DNA of 52,558 bases. Source: Stenotrophomonas raiganjensis (SeqCode). GTDB taxonomy: Bacteria > Pseudomonadota > Gammaproteobacteria > Xanthomonadales > Xanthomonadaceae. Of the stretch, positions 17,704 to 27,144 are shown piece by piece. The notes under the pieces are model-generated. The model had not been told where the DNA came from and ran no database searches. It saw only the letters and a list, made by a program, of their open reading frames with translations. The position numbers and the translations under genes are program-made. Position 1 is the stretch's first letter; every line of letters starts with the position of its first letter. The stretch is from the NCBI RefSeq assembly GCF_030658505.1, contig NZ_JAUTXR010000111.1, positions 1 to 52,558 of the forward strand, in the 5' to 3' direction.

Positions 17704-17728
17704 CAGGCGTGCGCCGCGCGCACGCCTG
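17704..17728. terminator. Hairpin downstream of the LysR gene, possible terminator
   Basis: Ten-base arms CAGGCGTGCG (17704-17713) and CGCACGCCTG (17719-17728) with a five-base loop, seven bases past the LysR stop. There is no T-run, so termination is uncertain. It separates the regulator from the pump operon on the same strand. Confidence 0.5.
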
Positions 17729-17734
17729 CAGGTG

Positions 17735-18652
17735 TCACCGGTGGGTGTCCTCGACACGCTCACACATGGTCTTGATCGAGCGGCGCAGCCACTGGTGCGC
17801 AGCATCGTTGTCCAGCCGCGGGTGCCAGGCCTGCACGATGGCCGCGGTGCGCACCGGAATCGGCAGCGGGAACAGGCGCAGCGGCAGGCGCATGCTGACG
17901 ATCCGCTCCAGCATCACGCTCGGCATCTGCGGCAGGATCAGATCCGACTCGGCGGCAGCGAAGATCGCGCCGTGGAAGGTCGGGCTGATCAGCGCCACCC
18001 GCCGCTGCAGGCCCAGCGTGGCCAGGTCGTCATCGATCGGGCCACGCGGCAGCCCCCGCCGCGACACCGCGATGTGATCGCAGGCAGCAAAACGCTCGGC
18101 GCTGATCTCCTCATCGAACAACGGATGATCTTCGCGCGCGGCGCCCATGAACGAGGTACTGAACAGGTTCTGCACCTTGGTGTCGGGCGCATGCTTGCCG
18201 GCGGTGCTGATGTACAGGTCGATCCGGCCCTGCGCCATCGCATCGTCGTCGGTATCGCCCTCGGGCACGAAGCGCAGCACCGCGCGCGGCGCCTGCTGGC
18301 GGAACAGTTCACGCAGGCGTCCACCGAATCCACCGATGAAGACATCATTGGCGCGGACGTTGAAGGTGCGCTCCAGGGTACGCAGGTCGATCTCGCGACC
18401 GGCGTTGAACACACGATGGGCCTGCTCGATCACGTCGCGGACCTGCTCACGCAGCTGCAGCGCACGCGGCGTGGGCGCCAGCCCGCGGCCGGCACGCACC
18501 AGCACCGGATCGCCCAGGGCGGTGCGGATCCGGCCAAGGGTACGGCTCATCGCCGGCGCGCTCAGGTTCATCCGCCGCGCAGCGGCGGCGACGCTGCATT
18601 CGTCGATCAGCACGTCCAGTGCCAGCAACAGGTTCAGGTCCGGCAGGGGCAT
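17735..18652 (-). CDS. LysR-family transcriptional regulator of the efflux operon (probable)
   Basis: A 305-residue LysR-type regulator. The N-terminal winged helix-turn-helix spans about residues 5-65 (ECSVAAAARRMNLSAPAMSRTLGRIR is the recognition region), followed by a PBP2-type effector domain. The DLNLLLALDVLIDE start resembles the NodD/SyrM/LeuO-like subgroup. The ATG at 18652 is chosen because GGAG lies 8 bases upstream. It is encoded upstream of the MFS/HlyD/OMF genes on the same strand, with a 153-base gap, so it is the likely regulator of the pump; the inducer is unknown. Confidence 0.88.
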   Translation of the reverse strand: MPLPDLNLLLALDVLIDECSVAAAARRMNLSAPAMSRTLGRIRTALGDPVLVRAGRGLAPTPRALQLREQVRDVIEQAHRVFNAGREIDLRTLERTFNVRANDVFIGGFGGRLRELFRQQAPRAVLRFVPEGDTDDDAMAQGRIDLYISTAGKHAPDTKVQNLFSTSFMGAAREDHPLFDEEISAERFAACDHIAVSRRGLPRGPIDDDLATLGLQRRVALISPTFHGAIFAAAESDLILPQMPSVMLERIVSMRLPLRLFPLPIPVRTAAIVQAWHPRLDNDAAHQWLRRSIKTMCERVEDTHR

Positions 18653-18808
18653 GGCAGTCTCCAGTGGAACATTTTCCAGTAATCCGGATGACTCTACGGC
18701 ACGCGTGGCCCCCATGGATTGCGCCTGGCGCATTCATTGACTGCCGCGCACGGCATGGGTGCGCGCGGTGACATCGGCGACCATCCCCGGCCTGCCAAGG
18801 AGACATCC

Positions 18809-19255
18809 ATGTTCAATACCCTGCTGGTCGCCCTGGACGGCGGCCCCCAGCACGCTCGCGTGCTGGACCTGGCCGCCGCCATTGCCGGCCCCCGCAGCCG
18901 CCTGCACCTGCTGTGCGTGCTCGACCCCGAATTCGCGCTGGCGGCCGATGCCAGCGACGCCGACCGCATCGAGTACCCGGAAGCCGCCCGCCAGCGCTCG
19001 CGGGCCGAGGCGGTGCTGGCTGAAGCGCTTGCCGAACTGCGCGAGCGCGGCGTCGATGCCATCGCGCAGATTCCCTCCGGCGACCCCGGCGAAGTGATCA
19101 GCGAGCAGGCCCGACGCCTGAAGTGCGACCTGATCGTGATCGGCCACCGCCACCTGTCCCGCCTGGAGCGCCTGTTCGAGCCCTCGATCGGGCAATGGAC
19201 CATCGACCACGCGCCATGCCCGGTGCTGGTGGAAACCCGCGACCCACAACCCTAG
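18809..19255 (+). CDS. Universal stress protein (UspA family)
   Basis: A 148-residue single-domain Usp protein with the N-terminal LLVALDGGPQHARVLDLA and the C-terminal APCPVLVET. The nucleotide-binding loop is altered: where ATP-binding members have G-x2-G-x9-G(S/T), this protein reads GHRHLSRLERLFEPSIG, with the second glycine replaced by His. It may therefore not bind ATP (inference). AAGGAG is well placed before the ATG. The next gene begins five bases after its stop, so the two are probably cotranscribed. Confidence 0.88.
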   Translation: MFNTLLVALDGGPQHARVLDLAAAIAGPRSRLHLLCVLDPEFALAADASDADRIEYPEAARQRSRAEAVLAEALAELRERGVDAIAQIPSGDPGEVISEQARRLKCDLIVIGHRHLSRLERLFEPSIGQWTIDHAPCPVLVETRDPQP

Positions 19256-19260
19256 CTGCC

Positions 19261-19731
19261 ATGGCCTCCCGCTCCCCCTTGTTTCCCACCCGGGTCAGCT
19301 ACCGTGCCTTTGGCCGCCAGTTCGGCCGCGGTGAACAGGCGCTGCTGGCTGCGATACGGCAGCTGCGCGACCCAGAACTTCAGGTCGAAGGGCTTGCCGG
19401 CCTGGGCCGCCTCGGCCTGGACCGGGAGGGCTGCGATGCATTCGTGGCCCTGCTGCCATTGCTGGCAACGCCTGCCGCCCCGATCGACCTGCTGCCGGCC
19501 GGCTCTCCCTTTATTGCCGCCAGCGAACTGGACCTGCTGGTCTGCCTGCTGCGTATCGCCCAGTGGCGACATGCGCGCCCTCGCGAAGATGACACGCTGG
19601 CACCGTTGCGCCAGCAACTGGCGCGCTGCGCATTTGCTGTCCACGCGGCGAATCTGCCATTGCGACAGCGCTCGCTGTCACCGGTCGGGCTTAGGTTGCT
19701 GGACCCGGCCGGCTGGCTGCGCCAGCGCTGA
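19261..19731 (+). CDS. Hypothetical protein downstream of the universal stress protein
   Basis: A 156-residue protein of unknown family, leucine- and arginine-rich and mostly helical, with no signal peptide. SYRAFGRQFGRGEQALLAAIRQL near the start and GLRLLDPAGWLRQR at the end are its most distinctive stretches. Codon use matches the neighbours. The five-base gap from the universal stress gene suggests an operon, but there is no obvious ribosome-binding site, so translation may depend on coupling. It is convergent with the diguanylate cyclase gene. Confidence 0.65.
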   Translation: MASRSPLFPTRVSYRAFGRQFGRGEQALLAAIRQLRDPELQVEGLAGLGRLGLDREGCDAFVALLPLLATPAAPIDLLPAGSPFIAASELDLLVCLLRIAQWRHARPREDDTLAPLRQQLARCAFAVHAANLPLRQRSLSPVGLRLLDPAGWLRQR

Positions 19732-19763
19732 ACCATCCACGGGCGGACCCGGCCGCATGGCAT

Positions 19764-21209
19764 TCAGCAGTCGATCGTTCCATGTGCGCTGTCTTCGTCG
19801 TCAAGCACCTGCGCATGCAGTACCACCCGGTTGCGGCCGGCACGCTTGGCGGCGTACAGGCCGGCGTCGGCATCGGCCAGCAGCTGGCCTGCGCTGGCCA
19901 GCGCAGGCGGATGCAGGTAGCCCACGCCAATGCTGATGCTGACCCGCCCCTCCGGCAGCGGCAGCCCTTCCACCGCCTCGCGCAGGCGTTCGGCCAGTGC
20001 CAGCACGCCCGACAACGGGCTTGCCGGCACGATCACCGCGAATTCTTCGCCGCCGTAACGCGCAACACTGTCGCCGCCGCGACCGGCAATGACCTTCAGC
20101 ACCGCGGCCACGGCCTGCAGGCAGCGATCTCCGGCGGGATGCCCGTGCTGGTCGTTGAATGCCTTGAAGTGATCGATGTCGACCAGCAGCAGCGCCAGCT
20201 CGGTGCCACTGCGACGCGCCCGGTTCCACTCCGCCAGCAGCAGTGCATCGAACTCGCGCCGATTGGCCACGCCAGTCAGGCCATCCTGCCGTGCCAGCTG
20301 GTCCAGCGATGCCTGCCGTTCCATCAGGTCCACCTGCAGCAGGATGCTGCGCACGCCGAAGCCCAGCGTGGCCACCACGAACCCACTGACCGCCAGTGGC
20401 CGTGCATGGTCGACCACCAGCGTACCCACCACCAGCAGCAGCAACGGCAGGATCATCGGCCCGGCCGCCTGCACCGTGCGTGCCAACCGCGGATGCGGCA
20501 GGGCAGCCGGCAGCGGCGTGTGGCTCAGTGCCAGCAGCGCCAGCAACAGGAACGGAAGATCGATCAACAGATCGTTGTAGGCGCCAAAGGAATCTTCCGA
20601 GGTGTAATGGTTGATGTAGTACGCCACCAGCAGGTAAGCCAGCGCGTAGAGCGCCAGCGCGCGGAAGAAGCTGCGCCGCTCGGGTACATCAACGGCCAGC
20701 CAGCGCACCACCGCGAACCCGGCGATGCACAGGTTCTGGATATCGAACATGCGCTGCATGCTGACCAGCGCCAGGGGATCGATCTCGACCCGGTCGGCGA
20801 ACGACTGCGTATGTACGAAGAACAGCACGCCCAGCAGTGCCGCCATCGCCGCATCGATCAGGCTGATGCTCATTCGTTCGCGGCGCGCGCGGGCCAGGAT
20901 GAACACCAGCGGGACGCCATACAGCACGTACAGGAACAGGCTTGCCTGCGGGGTGATATCGGCGCGGCCAGCCCCCAGCGCGTCGACCATGTTGGAGGCC
21001 ATGCCGCCCGCCCACAGCAGCAGCGCAAGCGCAGTGGCGCGCCAGCCCAAGGCTGCCCGGTCGCGGCGCGCCCGCCACAGGCAGGCGCCCGCCGCCAGCA
21101 TCGGTGCGACGGTCAGGAACACGAACGATCCCACCCCGGCGTGGCCCGGCCACAGGGTCAGCACCAGGCCATGGCACAGCACATACAGCAGCGCCAGCAC
21201 TACCGGCAT
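19764..21209 (-). CDS. Membrane diguanylate cyclase (GGEEF) with inhibitory site
   Basis: A 481-residue protein. Roughly eight to ten hydrophobic segments occupy residues 1-310 and a GGDEF domain occupies about 320-475. The active site is RYGGEEF (residues 385-390), an accepted catalytic variant. RGGD lies exactly five residues before GGEEF, which is the RxxD inhibitory site that binds product c-di-GMP. Conserved DGLTGVANRREFD and DIDHFKAFNDQHGH are also present. It should make c-di-GMP in response to a membrane or envelope signal and be feedback-inhibited. GGGGGAT precedes the ATG at 21209. The sensory membrane region is not one I recognise. Confidence 0.9.
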   Translation of the reverse strand: MPVVLALLYVLCHGLVLTLWPGHAGVGSFVFLTVAPMLAAGACLWRARRDRAALGWRATALALLLWAGGMASNMVDALGAGRADITPQASLFLYVLYGVPLVFILARARRERMSISLIDAAMAALLGVLFFVHTQSFADRVEIDPLALVSMQRMFDIQNLCIAGFAVVRWLAVDVPERRSFFRALALYALAYLLVAYYINHYTSEDSFGAYNDLLIDLPFLLLALLALSHTPLPAALPHPRLARTVQAAGPMILPLLLLVVGTLVVDHARPLAVSGFVVATLGFGVRSILLQVDLMERQASLDQLARQDGLTGVANRREFDALLLAEWNRARRSGTELALLLVDIDHFKAFNDQHGHPAGDRCLQAVAAVLKVIAGRGGDSVARYGGEEFAVIVPASPLSGVLALAERLREAVEGLPLPEGRVSISIGVGYLHPPALASAGQLLADADAGLYAAKRAGRNRVVLHAQVLDDEDSAHGTIDC

Positions 21210-21315
21210 GCATCCCCCGATCCGCAAGGCCGTATGCGCGCACGATAGTCCTGCCCGCGCCACAGCGGCGTGATCCACTGCGGCAAGACGACACGCCGCG
21301 TGCCCGCCATGGCAG

Positions 21316-21384
21316 TGCCGGCCGCTGGCCGGCAATCCCGGGGAATCACTGGGCTGCGGGTTGCCGGACAGCGGCCGGCACTAC
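21316..21384. repeat. Two GTAG-type palindromes
   Basis: The first has arms TGCCGGCC (21316-21323) and GGCCGGCA (21327-21334). The second is a less perfect stem ending GGCCGGCA at 21373-21380, followed by CTAC (21381-21384). They lie between the diguanylate cyclase start and the fghA end. The same stem recurs at 37310-37332. Confidence 0.75.
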
Positions 21385-21394
21385 CGGAAAGCCG

Positions 21395-22225
21395 TCAGTC
21401 GTGCAGGGCGTGGGCGTGGTGGGCGATGTGCTCGCCGATGAAGCTGGCGATGAAGTAGTAGCTGTGGTCGTAACCGGGCTGCAGGCGCAGGGTCAGCGGG
21501 TGGTTGGCCGCATCGCAGGCCTGCTGCAGGCGCTGTGGCTGCAGCTGGGTCTGCAGGAACTCGTCCGCCTCACCCTGGTCGACCAGCAGCGGCAGGCGCT
21601 CGTCAGCCACAGCGATCAGCTCGCAGGCATCCCATTGCGCCCAGTCGGCCGGGTTGTCGCCCAGGTAGGCATGGAAGGCCTTCTGCCCCCACGGCACGTG
21701 GCTGGGCGCGACGATCGGCGAAAACGCCGATACGCTGCGGTAGCGCCCCGGGTTGCGCAGCGCGATCACCAGCGCACCGTGCCCCCCCATCGAGTGGCCA
21801 CTGATGCCGCGCGCACCGGAGGCCGGGAAGTTCGCCTCGATCAGCGCCGGCAGTTCCTGCGCCACGTAGTCGTGCATGCGGTAGTGCTTCGCCCACGGCG
21901 CACGGGTGGCATTGAGGTAGAAGCCAGCGCCCTTGCCGAGGTCATAGCCTTCGGCATCGGCCACGTCATCGCCGCGCGGGCTGGTATCGGGCACGACCAG
22001 GATCACGCCGTGCTCGGCCGCATAGCGCTGCGCACCGGCCTTGGTGATGAAATTCTGCTCGGTGCAGGTCAGACCGCTCAGCCAGTACAGCACCGGCAGC
22101 TTCTGCGTTTCCGCCTGCGGCGGCAGGTACACGGCAAACTGCATGTCGCAGCCCAGCGCAGTGGAATGGTGGCGGTAGACGTCCTGCCAGCCGCCGAAAC
22201 AGGCGCGGTGTTCGATGCGTTGCAT
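21395..22225 (-). CDS. fghA: S-formylglutathione hydrolase
   Basis: An esterase-D-type alpha/beta hydrolase of 276 residues that hydrolyses S-formylglutathione to formate and glutathione, the second step of formaldehyde detoxification. The nucleophile elbow is SGHSMGGHGA; YWLSGLTCTEQNF is the oxyanion and glutathione region; the Asp and His of the triad lie in the C-terminal third (QGEADEFL and GYDHSYYF). AGGAG precedes the ATG. It is the last gene of the frmR-frmA-yqcC-like-fghA cluster. Confidence 0.94.
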   Translation of the reverse strand: MQRIEHRACFGGWQDVYRHHSTALGCDMQFAVYLPPQAETQKLPVLYWLSGLTCTEQNFITKAGAQRYAAEHGVILVVPDTSPRGDDVADAEGYDLGKGAGFYLNATRAPWAKHYRMHDYVAQELPALIEANFPASGARGISGHSMGGHGALVIALRNPGRYRSVSAFSPIVAPSHVPWGQKAFHAYLGDNPADWAQWDACELIAVADERLPLLVDQGEADEFLQTQLQPQRLQQACDAANHPLTLRLQPGYDHSYYFIASFIGEHIAHHAHALHD

Positions 22226-22247
22226 GGGGCTCTCCTGCGCACCGGCC

Positions 22248-22592
22248 TCAGCCGGTGCGTGTATTGATCAATTCATCCAGCTGCGACAGCAGGCGCAGCA
22301 AGGGCTCGACGCCAGCCTGACCGTCCAGGTTGCGGTAGGCGGCCACCGCCACCTCGCTGCGTGGTGGCCATTGGCCGTCTGCGCGGGCTTCGTGCAAGCG
22401 TGGCAGGAAGACCTGCGCCAGCCAGTGCTCGAACGGCATCTCGTCGATGCCGAACGGCGAATCCACCGCACGCGGCGGCCCCACTGCACCCTCGACCCAA
22501 CCCAGCGCGCGCAGCGCCTGCTCGATCGGGGCGACCAGGGCCGCGCGCGGGTCTTCCGCACGCGGCCGGCGCAGGGCATCCATCCAGCCCAT
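22248..22592 (-). CDS. YqcC family (DUF446) protein
   Basis: A 114-residue cytoplasmic protein resembling YqcC/DUF446, a small all-helical family of unknown function. Recognisable stretches are IEQALRALGWVEG, MPFEHWLAQVFLPRL and LLRLLSQLDELI. In enterobacteria yqcC sits next to the tRNA pseudouridine synthase gene truC. Here it lies between frmA and fghA, 8 bases after the frmA stop and 22 bases before the fghA start, on the same strand. It is therefore part of the formaldehyde operon, although its role there is not known. Confidence 0.8.
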   Translation of the reverse strand: MGWMDALRRPRAEDPRAALVAPIEQALRALGWVEGAVGPPRAVDSPFGIDEMPFEHWLAQVFLPRLHEARADGQWPPRSEVAVAAYRNLDGQAGVEPLLRLLSQLDELINTRTG

Positions 22593-22600
22593 GCCGTGGC

Positions 22601-24044
<1,444 letters not shown>

Positions 24045-24061
24045 GGCAAGGCCACCTCGGA

Positions 24062-24081
24062 ACTATACTGGGGGATAGTAT
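24062..24081. promoter_or_regulatory. FrmR operator
   Basis: ACTATACTGGGGGATAGTAT: inverted ACTAT...ATAGT halves flanking a tract of five G, the form of site bound by CsoR/RcnR-family repressors and closely similar to the E. coli frm operator. It ends 18 bases before the frmR start and overlaps the AT-rich promoter region. Confidence 0.85.
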
Positions 24082-24115
24082 ACAAACCGGAGCCACGGAC
24101 TCAATCCCGGCCGGC

Positions 24116-25024
24116 TCAATCGAACAATCCCTCACCCGCCAACCGGGTCAGTTCATCCACCACGTAGCGCACCTTGGGCCGCAGGTGGCGCGTCGGTGGC
24201 CACAGCGCATGGATGTCGATGTGCCGTTGCATGTGCGCGTCCAGCACCGATTGCAGCGCGCCGGAATCCAGATGCCGGCGTACCAGTGAAATGGGCATCT
24301 GGCAGATACCGAGGCCAGCGAGGGCCGCTTCGATCACCGCATCGCCATCATTGAGTTGATAGGGCGCACTGGGAATGAACGTTCCGTCGTCCTGCTCGCT
24401 GCCAATCCGCCACCAGACTGGCTGGCCATGACGGAAGCCGACGATGCTGCGGTGCTGCGCCAGCTCCTCCACCGTGCGCGGCACGCCGTGTGCCTGCAGG
24501 TACTCCGGCGACGCGCAGGTCACCAGGCGCTGGCGCCCCAGCCGCCGCGCCACCAGATGCTCTGCTTGGTGCAGCCCACCGAAGCGGATCAGCAGGTCGA
24601 TGCCTTCCTCGACGGGATCGACGAAGTGATCGGTGAAGGTCATTGTCAGCTGCAGGTCCGGGTACTGCCGGCACAGGCGCAACAGCACCGGCAGCACCAC
24701 CAGCCGCCCGAACGAGGATGGCATGTCGATGCGCAGCCGCCCGCTGGGCAGGCCCGCCGAACCCAGGCAGGCCTCGGCCGCGGAGATCTCTTCCAGCGCC
24801 GCCGCGCACGAGGCGTAGTACGCCTCGCCGTCGGTAGTCAGCGCGATACGCCGCGTGGTGCGGTGGAACAGCCGCACGCCCAGCCGCGCTTCGAGCCGCG
24901 CAATGGCCTTGCCCACCGCCGAGCGCGAAATGCCCAGCGCATCGGCGGCCTCGGTGAAGCTGCCCGAGCGCGCCGTGGTGACGAAGGTCACCAGGCCATT
25001 CAAGGACTCCAGCGGCGGCATCAT
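24116..25024 (-). CDS. LysR-family transcriptional regulator
   Basis: A 302-residue LysR regulator. The helix-turn-helix is at about residues 20-40 (SFTEAADALGISRSAVGKAIARLE), followed by RLFHRTTRRIALT and a PBP2-type effector domain. The first of two adjacent ATGs (25024) is used, with GGAG 8 bases upstream. It is divergent from the Old Yellow Enzyme gene with a 121-base shared region holding a perfect palindrome. By the usual LysR pattern it probably controls that enzyme; the effector is probably an electrophile, as for similar pairs (inference). Confidence 0.9.
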   Translation of the reverse strand: MMPPLESLNGLVTFVTTARSGSFTEAADALGISRSAVGKAIARLEARLGVRLFHRTTRRIALTTDGEAYYASCAAALEEISAAEACLGSAGLPSGRLRIDMPSSFGRLVVLPVLLRLCRQYPDLQLTMTFTDHFVDPVEEGIDLLIRFGGLHQAEHLVARRLGRQRLVTCASPEYLQAHGVPRTVEELAQHRSIVGFRHGQPVWWRIGSEQDDGTFIPSAPYQLNDGDAVIEAALAGLGICQMPISLVRRHLDSGALQSVLDAHMQRHIDIHALWPPTRHLRPKVRYVVDELTRLAGEGLFD

Positions 25025-25040
25025 TTCCTGTTCTCCATTG

Positions 25041-25055
25041 GGGACAAATAGTCCC
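25041..25055. promoter_or_regulatory. Palindromic operator candidate between LysR and Old Yellow Enzyme genes
   Basis: GGGACAAATAGTCCC: perfect five-base arms around AAATA, 16 bases from the LysR start in the divergent intergenic region. It resembles a LysR-type box for autoregulation and control of the adjacent reductase. Confidence 0.6.
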
Positions 25056-25145
25056 GCACCAGGGGAGATCGAAGCGCTTTATGCACCCGCGTGTCAACGC
25101 CATCCTGTGTGCATCGCGCCGCTGGCGCCCCTCCCCTGCACCGAG

Positions 25146-26258
25146 ATGACCGACATGACTGCCGCCCTGTTCCGCCCCTTCGATCTGGCAGGCACCGTCC
25201 TGCGCAACCGCATCGCGATGGCCCCGATGACCCGCGCCCGCAACCCCGGCGCGGTCGCCAATGAACGCACCGCGCAGTACTACCGGCAGCGCGCCAGCGC
25301 CGGCCTGATCATCAGCGAAGGCACGCCGGTCTCGCCGCAGGGCCAGGGCTACATCGACGTGCCGGGCATCTGGTCTGCCGAGCAGGTGGACGGTTGGAAG
25401 CTGGTCACCGAAGCGGTGCATGCCGCAAAGGGCACGATCTTCGCGCAGCTGTGGCACGTCGGCCGCATGTCGCACAGCTCGCTGCAGCCCGAGGGTGGGC
25501 AACCGGTCAGCGCCGGCACGCGCCCGGTCGCCAGCGCGCCGAAGAACACCTCGTTCGTGTACCTGGACGATGGCAGCCGTGGCCATGCCGATCCCACCCC
25601 GGCGCGTGCGCTGGCCACCGACGAAATCCCCGGCATCATCGCCGACTTCGCACGGGGCGCCGACAACGCCATCGCCGCCGGCTTCGACGGCATCGAACTG
25701 CATGCCGCCAACGGCTACCTGTTCGAACAGTTCCTCAACCCGCTCATCAACCAGCGTGATGATCGCTATGGCGGCTCGCTGCCCAATCGTGCGCGCTTGA
25801 TCCTGGAGACCGTCGATGCCATGGCGCAGCGCATCGGCGCACAGCGCATCGGCGTGCGCCTGGCGCCGAACAACCTCACCTTCGACATGCCGTTCTATCC
25901 CGACAACGAGGCCACCTATCTGTACCTGGCCGAGGAACTGGGCAAGCGTGGGCTCGCCTACGTGCACCTCAACGACAACCTGCAGGCGGGGCAGCCAGTG
26001 CTGGGCGAGGCCTTCCTGCAGCAGTTCAAGCAGGCCTACGGTGGCACCGTGATCCTGGCCGGCGGTATGACCCGCGAGCGTGCCCTGCAGCTGGTCGAGG
26101 CCGGCACCATCGACCTGGCCGCATTCGGCCAGCCGTTCATCGCCAACCCGGATCTGGTCGAGCGCCTGCAGCACGACGTCGCGCTGGCCACGCCCGACCG
26201 CAACACCTATTACGGCGGCGGCGAGGCGGGCTACCTCGATTACCCGCGCGCACAGTAG
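25146..26258 (+). CDS. Old Yellow Enzyme family alkene reductase (NemA-like)
   Basis: An FMN-dependent ene-reductase of 370 residues with a TIM-barrel fold, using NAD(P)H to reduce activated C=C bonds and, in related enzymes, nitro compounds. Visible family blocks are RNRIAMAPMTRAR (FMN-binding), LWHVGRMSH, and ELHAANGYLFEQFLNP, the His-Asn pair that holds the substrate carbonyl. NQRDDRYGGSL and the C-terminal phosphate-binding GQPFIANPDLVERL also fit. ATG at 25146 is used; ATG at 25155 is equally possible. Divergent from a LysR gene. Its stop TAG is preceded by G, forming a GTAG and a degenerate hairpin. Confidence 0.92.
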   Translation: MTDMTAALFRPFDLAGTVLRNRIAMAPMTRARNPGAVANERTAQYYRQRASAGLIISEGTPVSPQGQGYIDVPGIWSAEQVDGWKLVTEAVHAAKGTIFAQLWHVGRMSHSSLQPEGGQPVSAGTRPVASAPKNTSFVYLDDGSRGHADPTPARALATDEIPGIIADFARGADNAIAAGFDGIELHAANGYLFEQFLNPLINQRDDRYGGSLPNRARLILETVDAMAQRIGAQRIGVRLAPNNLTFDMPFYPDNEATYLYLAEELGKRGLAYVHLNDNLQAGQPVLGEAFLQQFKQAYGGTVILAGGMTRERALQLVEAGTIDLAAFGQPFIANPDLVERLQHDVALATPDRNTYYGGGEAGYLDYPRAQ

Positions 26259-26304
26259 AGCCACGCCATGAGTGGATGCGACGCGCCACTCGCCACAGGA
26301 AACA

Positions 26305-26874
26305 TCACGGCGCCTTCTCCACCTTGGTCGAGTCCGAATCAAAGGTCAGCACACGGGTGCTGATTTCGCCCTTAGCCGAGTCCTTGCGACTCAGCTCAAG
26401 CCGCCCCTGGTTGCCCTGCGCCACCAGGCTGGCGGCAAAGCTGCCCTCGTTGGACAGTGCCGTGATCACGGCGGTGCCATCGGGCGCGACTCTCATGCCC
26501 GCCCGATCACGAACCTTGTAGCCCACGCCAACCGGGGCATCCAACGCCATCACCGCGCTGCCATTGGCCATGGTGCCGATGCCGCCGCGTTCATCACCCT
26601 TCGCATCGTAGATCGTCATGCCGGTTGCACGAGAGTTGCGGGCGATGTCGCTGGCATCCTCGGCAATCTGCACGCGCGTGCGCCCTTCACTGTCGAGCAC
26701 GGTCAGCTTGTAGGTACGGATCTCCGGCACCACGCCGGCATCAGGTGTGGCCACGCTGGTTCCGATCAGGGCCAACGTCGCACCCAGCGCGAACATCGAG
26801 GCAGCCAGCAGATTCCTGCGGCGCAGCCTGCGCTCCAGACGCTCCAATCGTACGGCTATATCCTGCTCATGCAT
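26305..26874 (-). CDS. Membrane-anchored hypothetical protein
   Basis: A 189-residue protein. A charged cytoplasmic N-terminus (RLERLERRLRRRN) is followed by one membrane helix at about residues 20-42, and the rest should face the periplasm. The exported part is beta-rich with three repeat-like units (VLDSEGRTRVQI, TIYDAKGDERGGI, VRDRAGMRVAP), each a strand, an Asp-x-x-Gly turn and another strand. I do not recognise the family, though similar short repeats occur in surface or stress-related proteins. AGGGAG lies 6 bases before the ATG. A very small gene lies 34 bases upstream on the same strand. Confidence 0.75.
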   Translation of the reverse strand: MHEQDIAVRLERLERRLRRRNLLAASMFALGATLALIGTSVATPDAGVVPEIRTYKLTVLDSEGRTRVQIAEDASDIARNSRATGMTIYDAKGDERGGIGTMANGSAVMALDAPVGVGYKVRDRAGMRVAPDGTAVITALSNEGSFAASLVAQGNQGRLELSRKDSAKGEISTRVLTFDSDSTKVEKAP

Positions 26875-26908
26875 GTTGCGCTCCCTGGTTGGGTCTGTGG
26901 TTGTTCCG

Positions 26909-27046
26909 TCACCTGCCCTCTGCCTCCACATGGATCACACGGGTGGAGGCTCCGCCCGGAACGGGCATTGCCAATCGCAGCCAGCGCCATCGGCCGACGT
27001 GGTACCCCAGGGTGCGCGCCCGCGCTTTCTCTTCCCGCCCACGCAT
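26909..27046 (-). CDS. Small basic protein of 45 residues, probable leader gene
   Basis: A 46-codon frame with an excellent ribosome-binding site: AGGGAGGA (27051-27058 on the plus strand as its complement) is four bases before the ATG at 27046. The product begins MRGREEKARARTL, has a Trp-rich middle (GRWRWLRLAMPVP) and ends TRVIHVEAEGR; it is rich in Arg and has no clear membrane helix. It stops 34 bases before the membrane-anchored protein gene on the same strand, so the two are probably cotranscribed. I do not recognise it. It could be a coding gene, a leader peptide, or chance; the strength of the site argues for translation. Confidence 0.5.
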   Translation of the reverse strand: MRGREEKARARTLGYHVGRWRWLRLAMPVPGGASTRVIHVEAEGR

Positions 27047-27144
27047 GGAATCCTCCCTGGCAACGGAGCCACCGGTCGGAACGACTACGGCACCCGGTCT
27101 GGCACTGTAGTTCGATCCTAGATGGCACCTTCGAGCCCAACAAC

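Noticed and set aside
13539..18652. Naming the efflux operon EmrCAB of S. maltophilia
   Set aside because: The described EmrCAB locus has a MarR-type regulator, whereas this operon has a LysR regulator upstream on the same strand, so identity cannot be claimed.
14969..18682. A plus-strand open frame of more than 1,200 codons across the efflux operon
   Set aside because: It is antisense to three clearly recognised pump genes and a LysR gene, its translation is a Gln/His/Arg-rich pattern typical of reversed GC-rich codons, and it matches no family.
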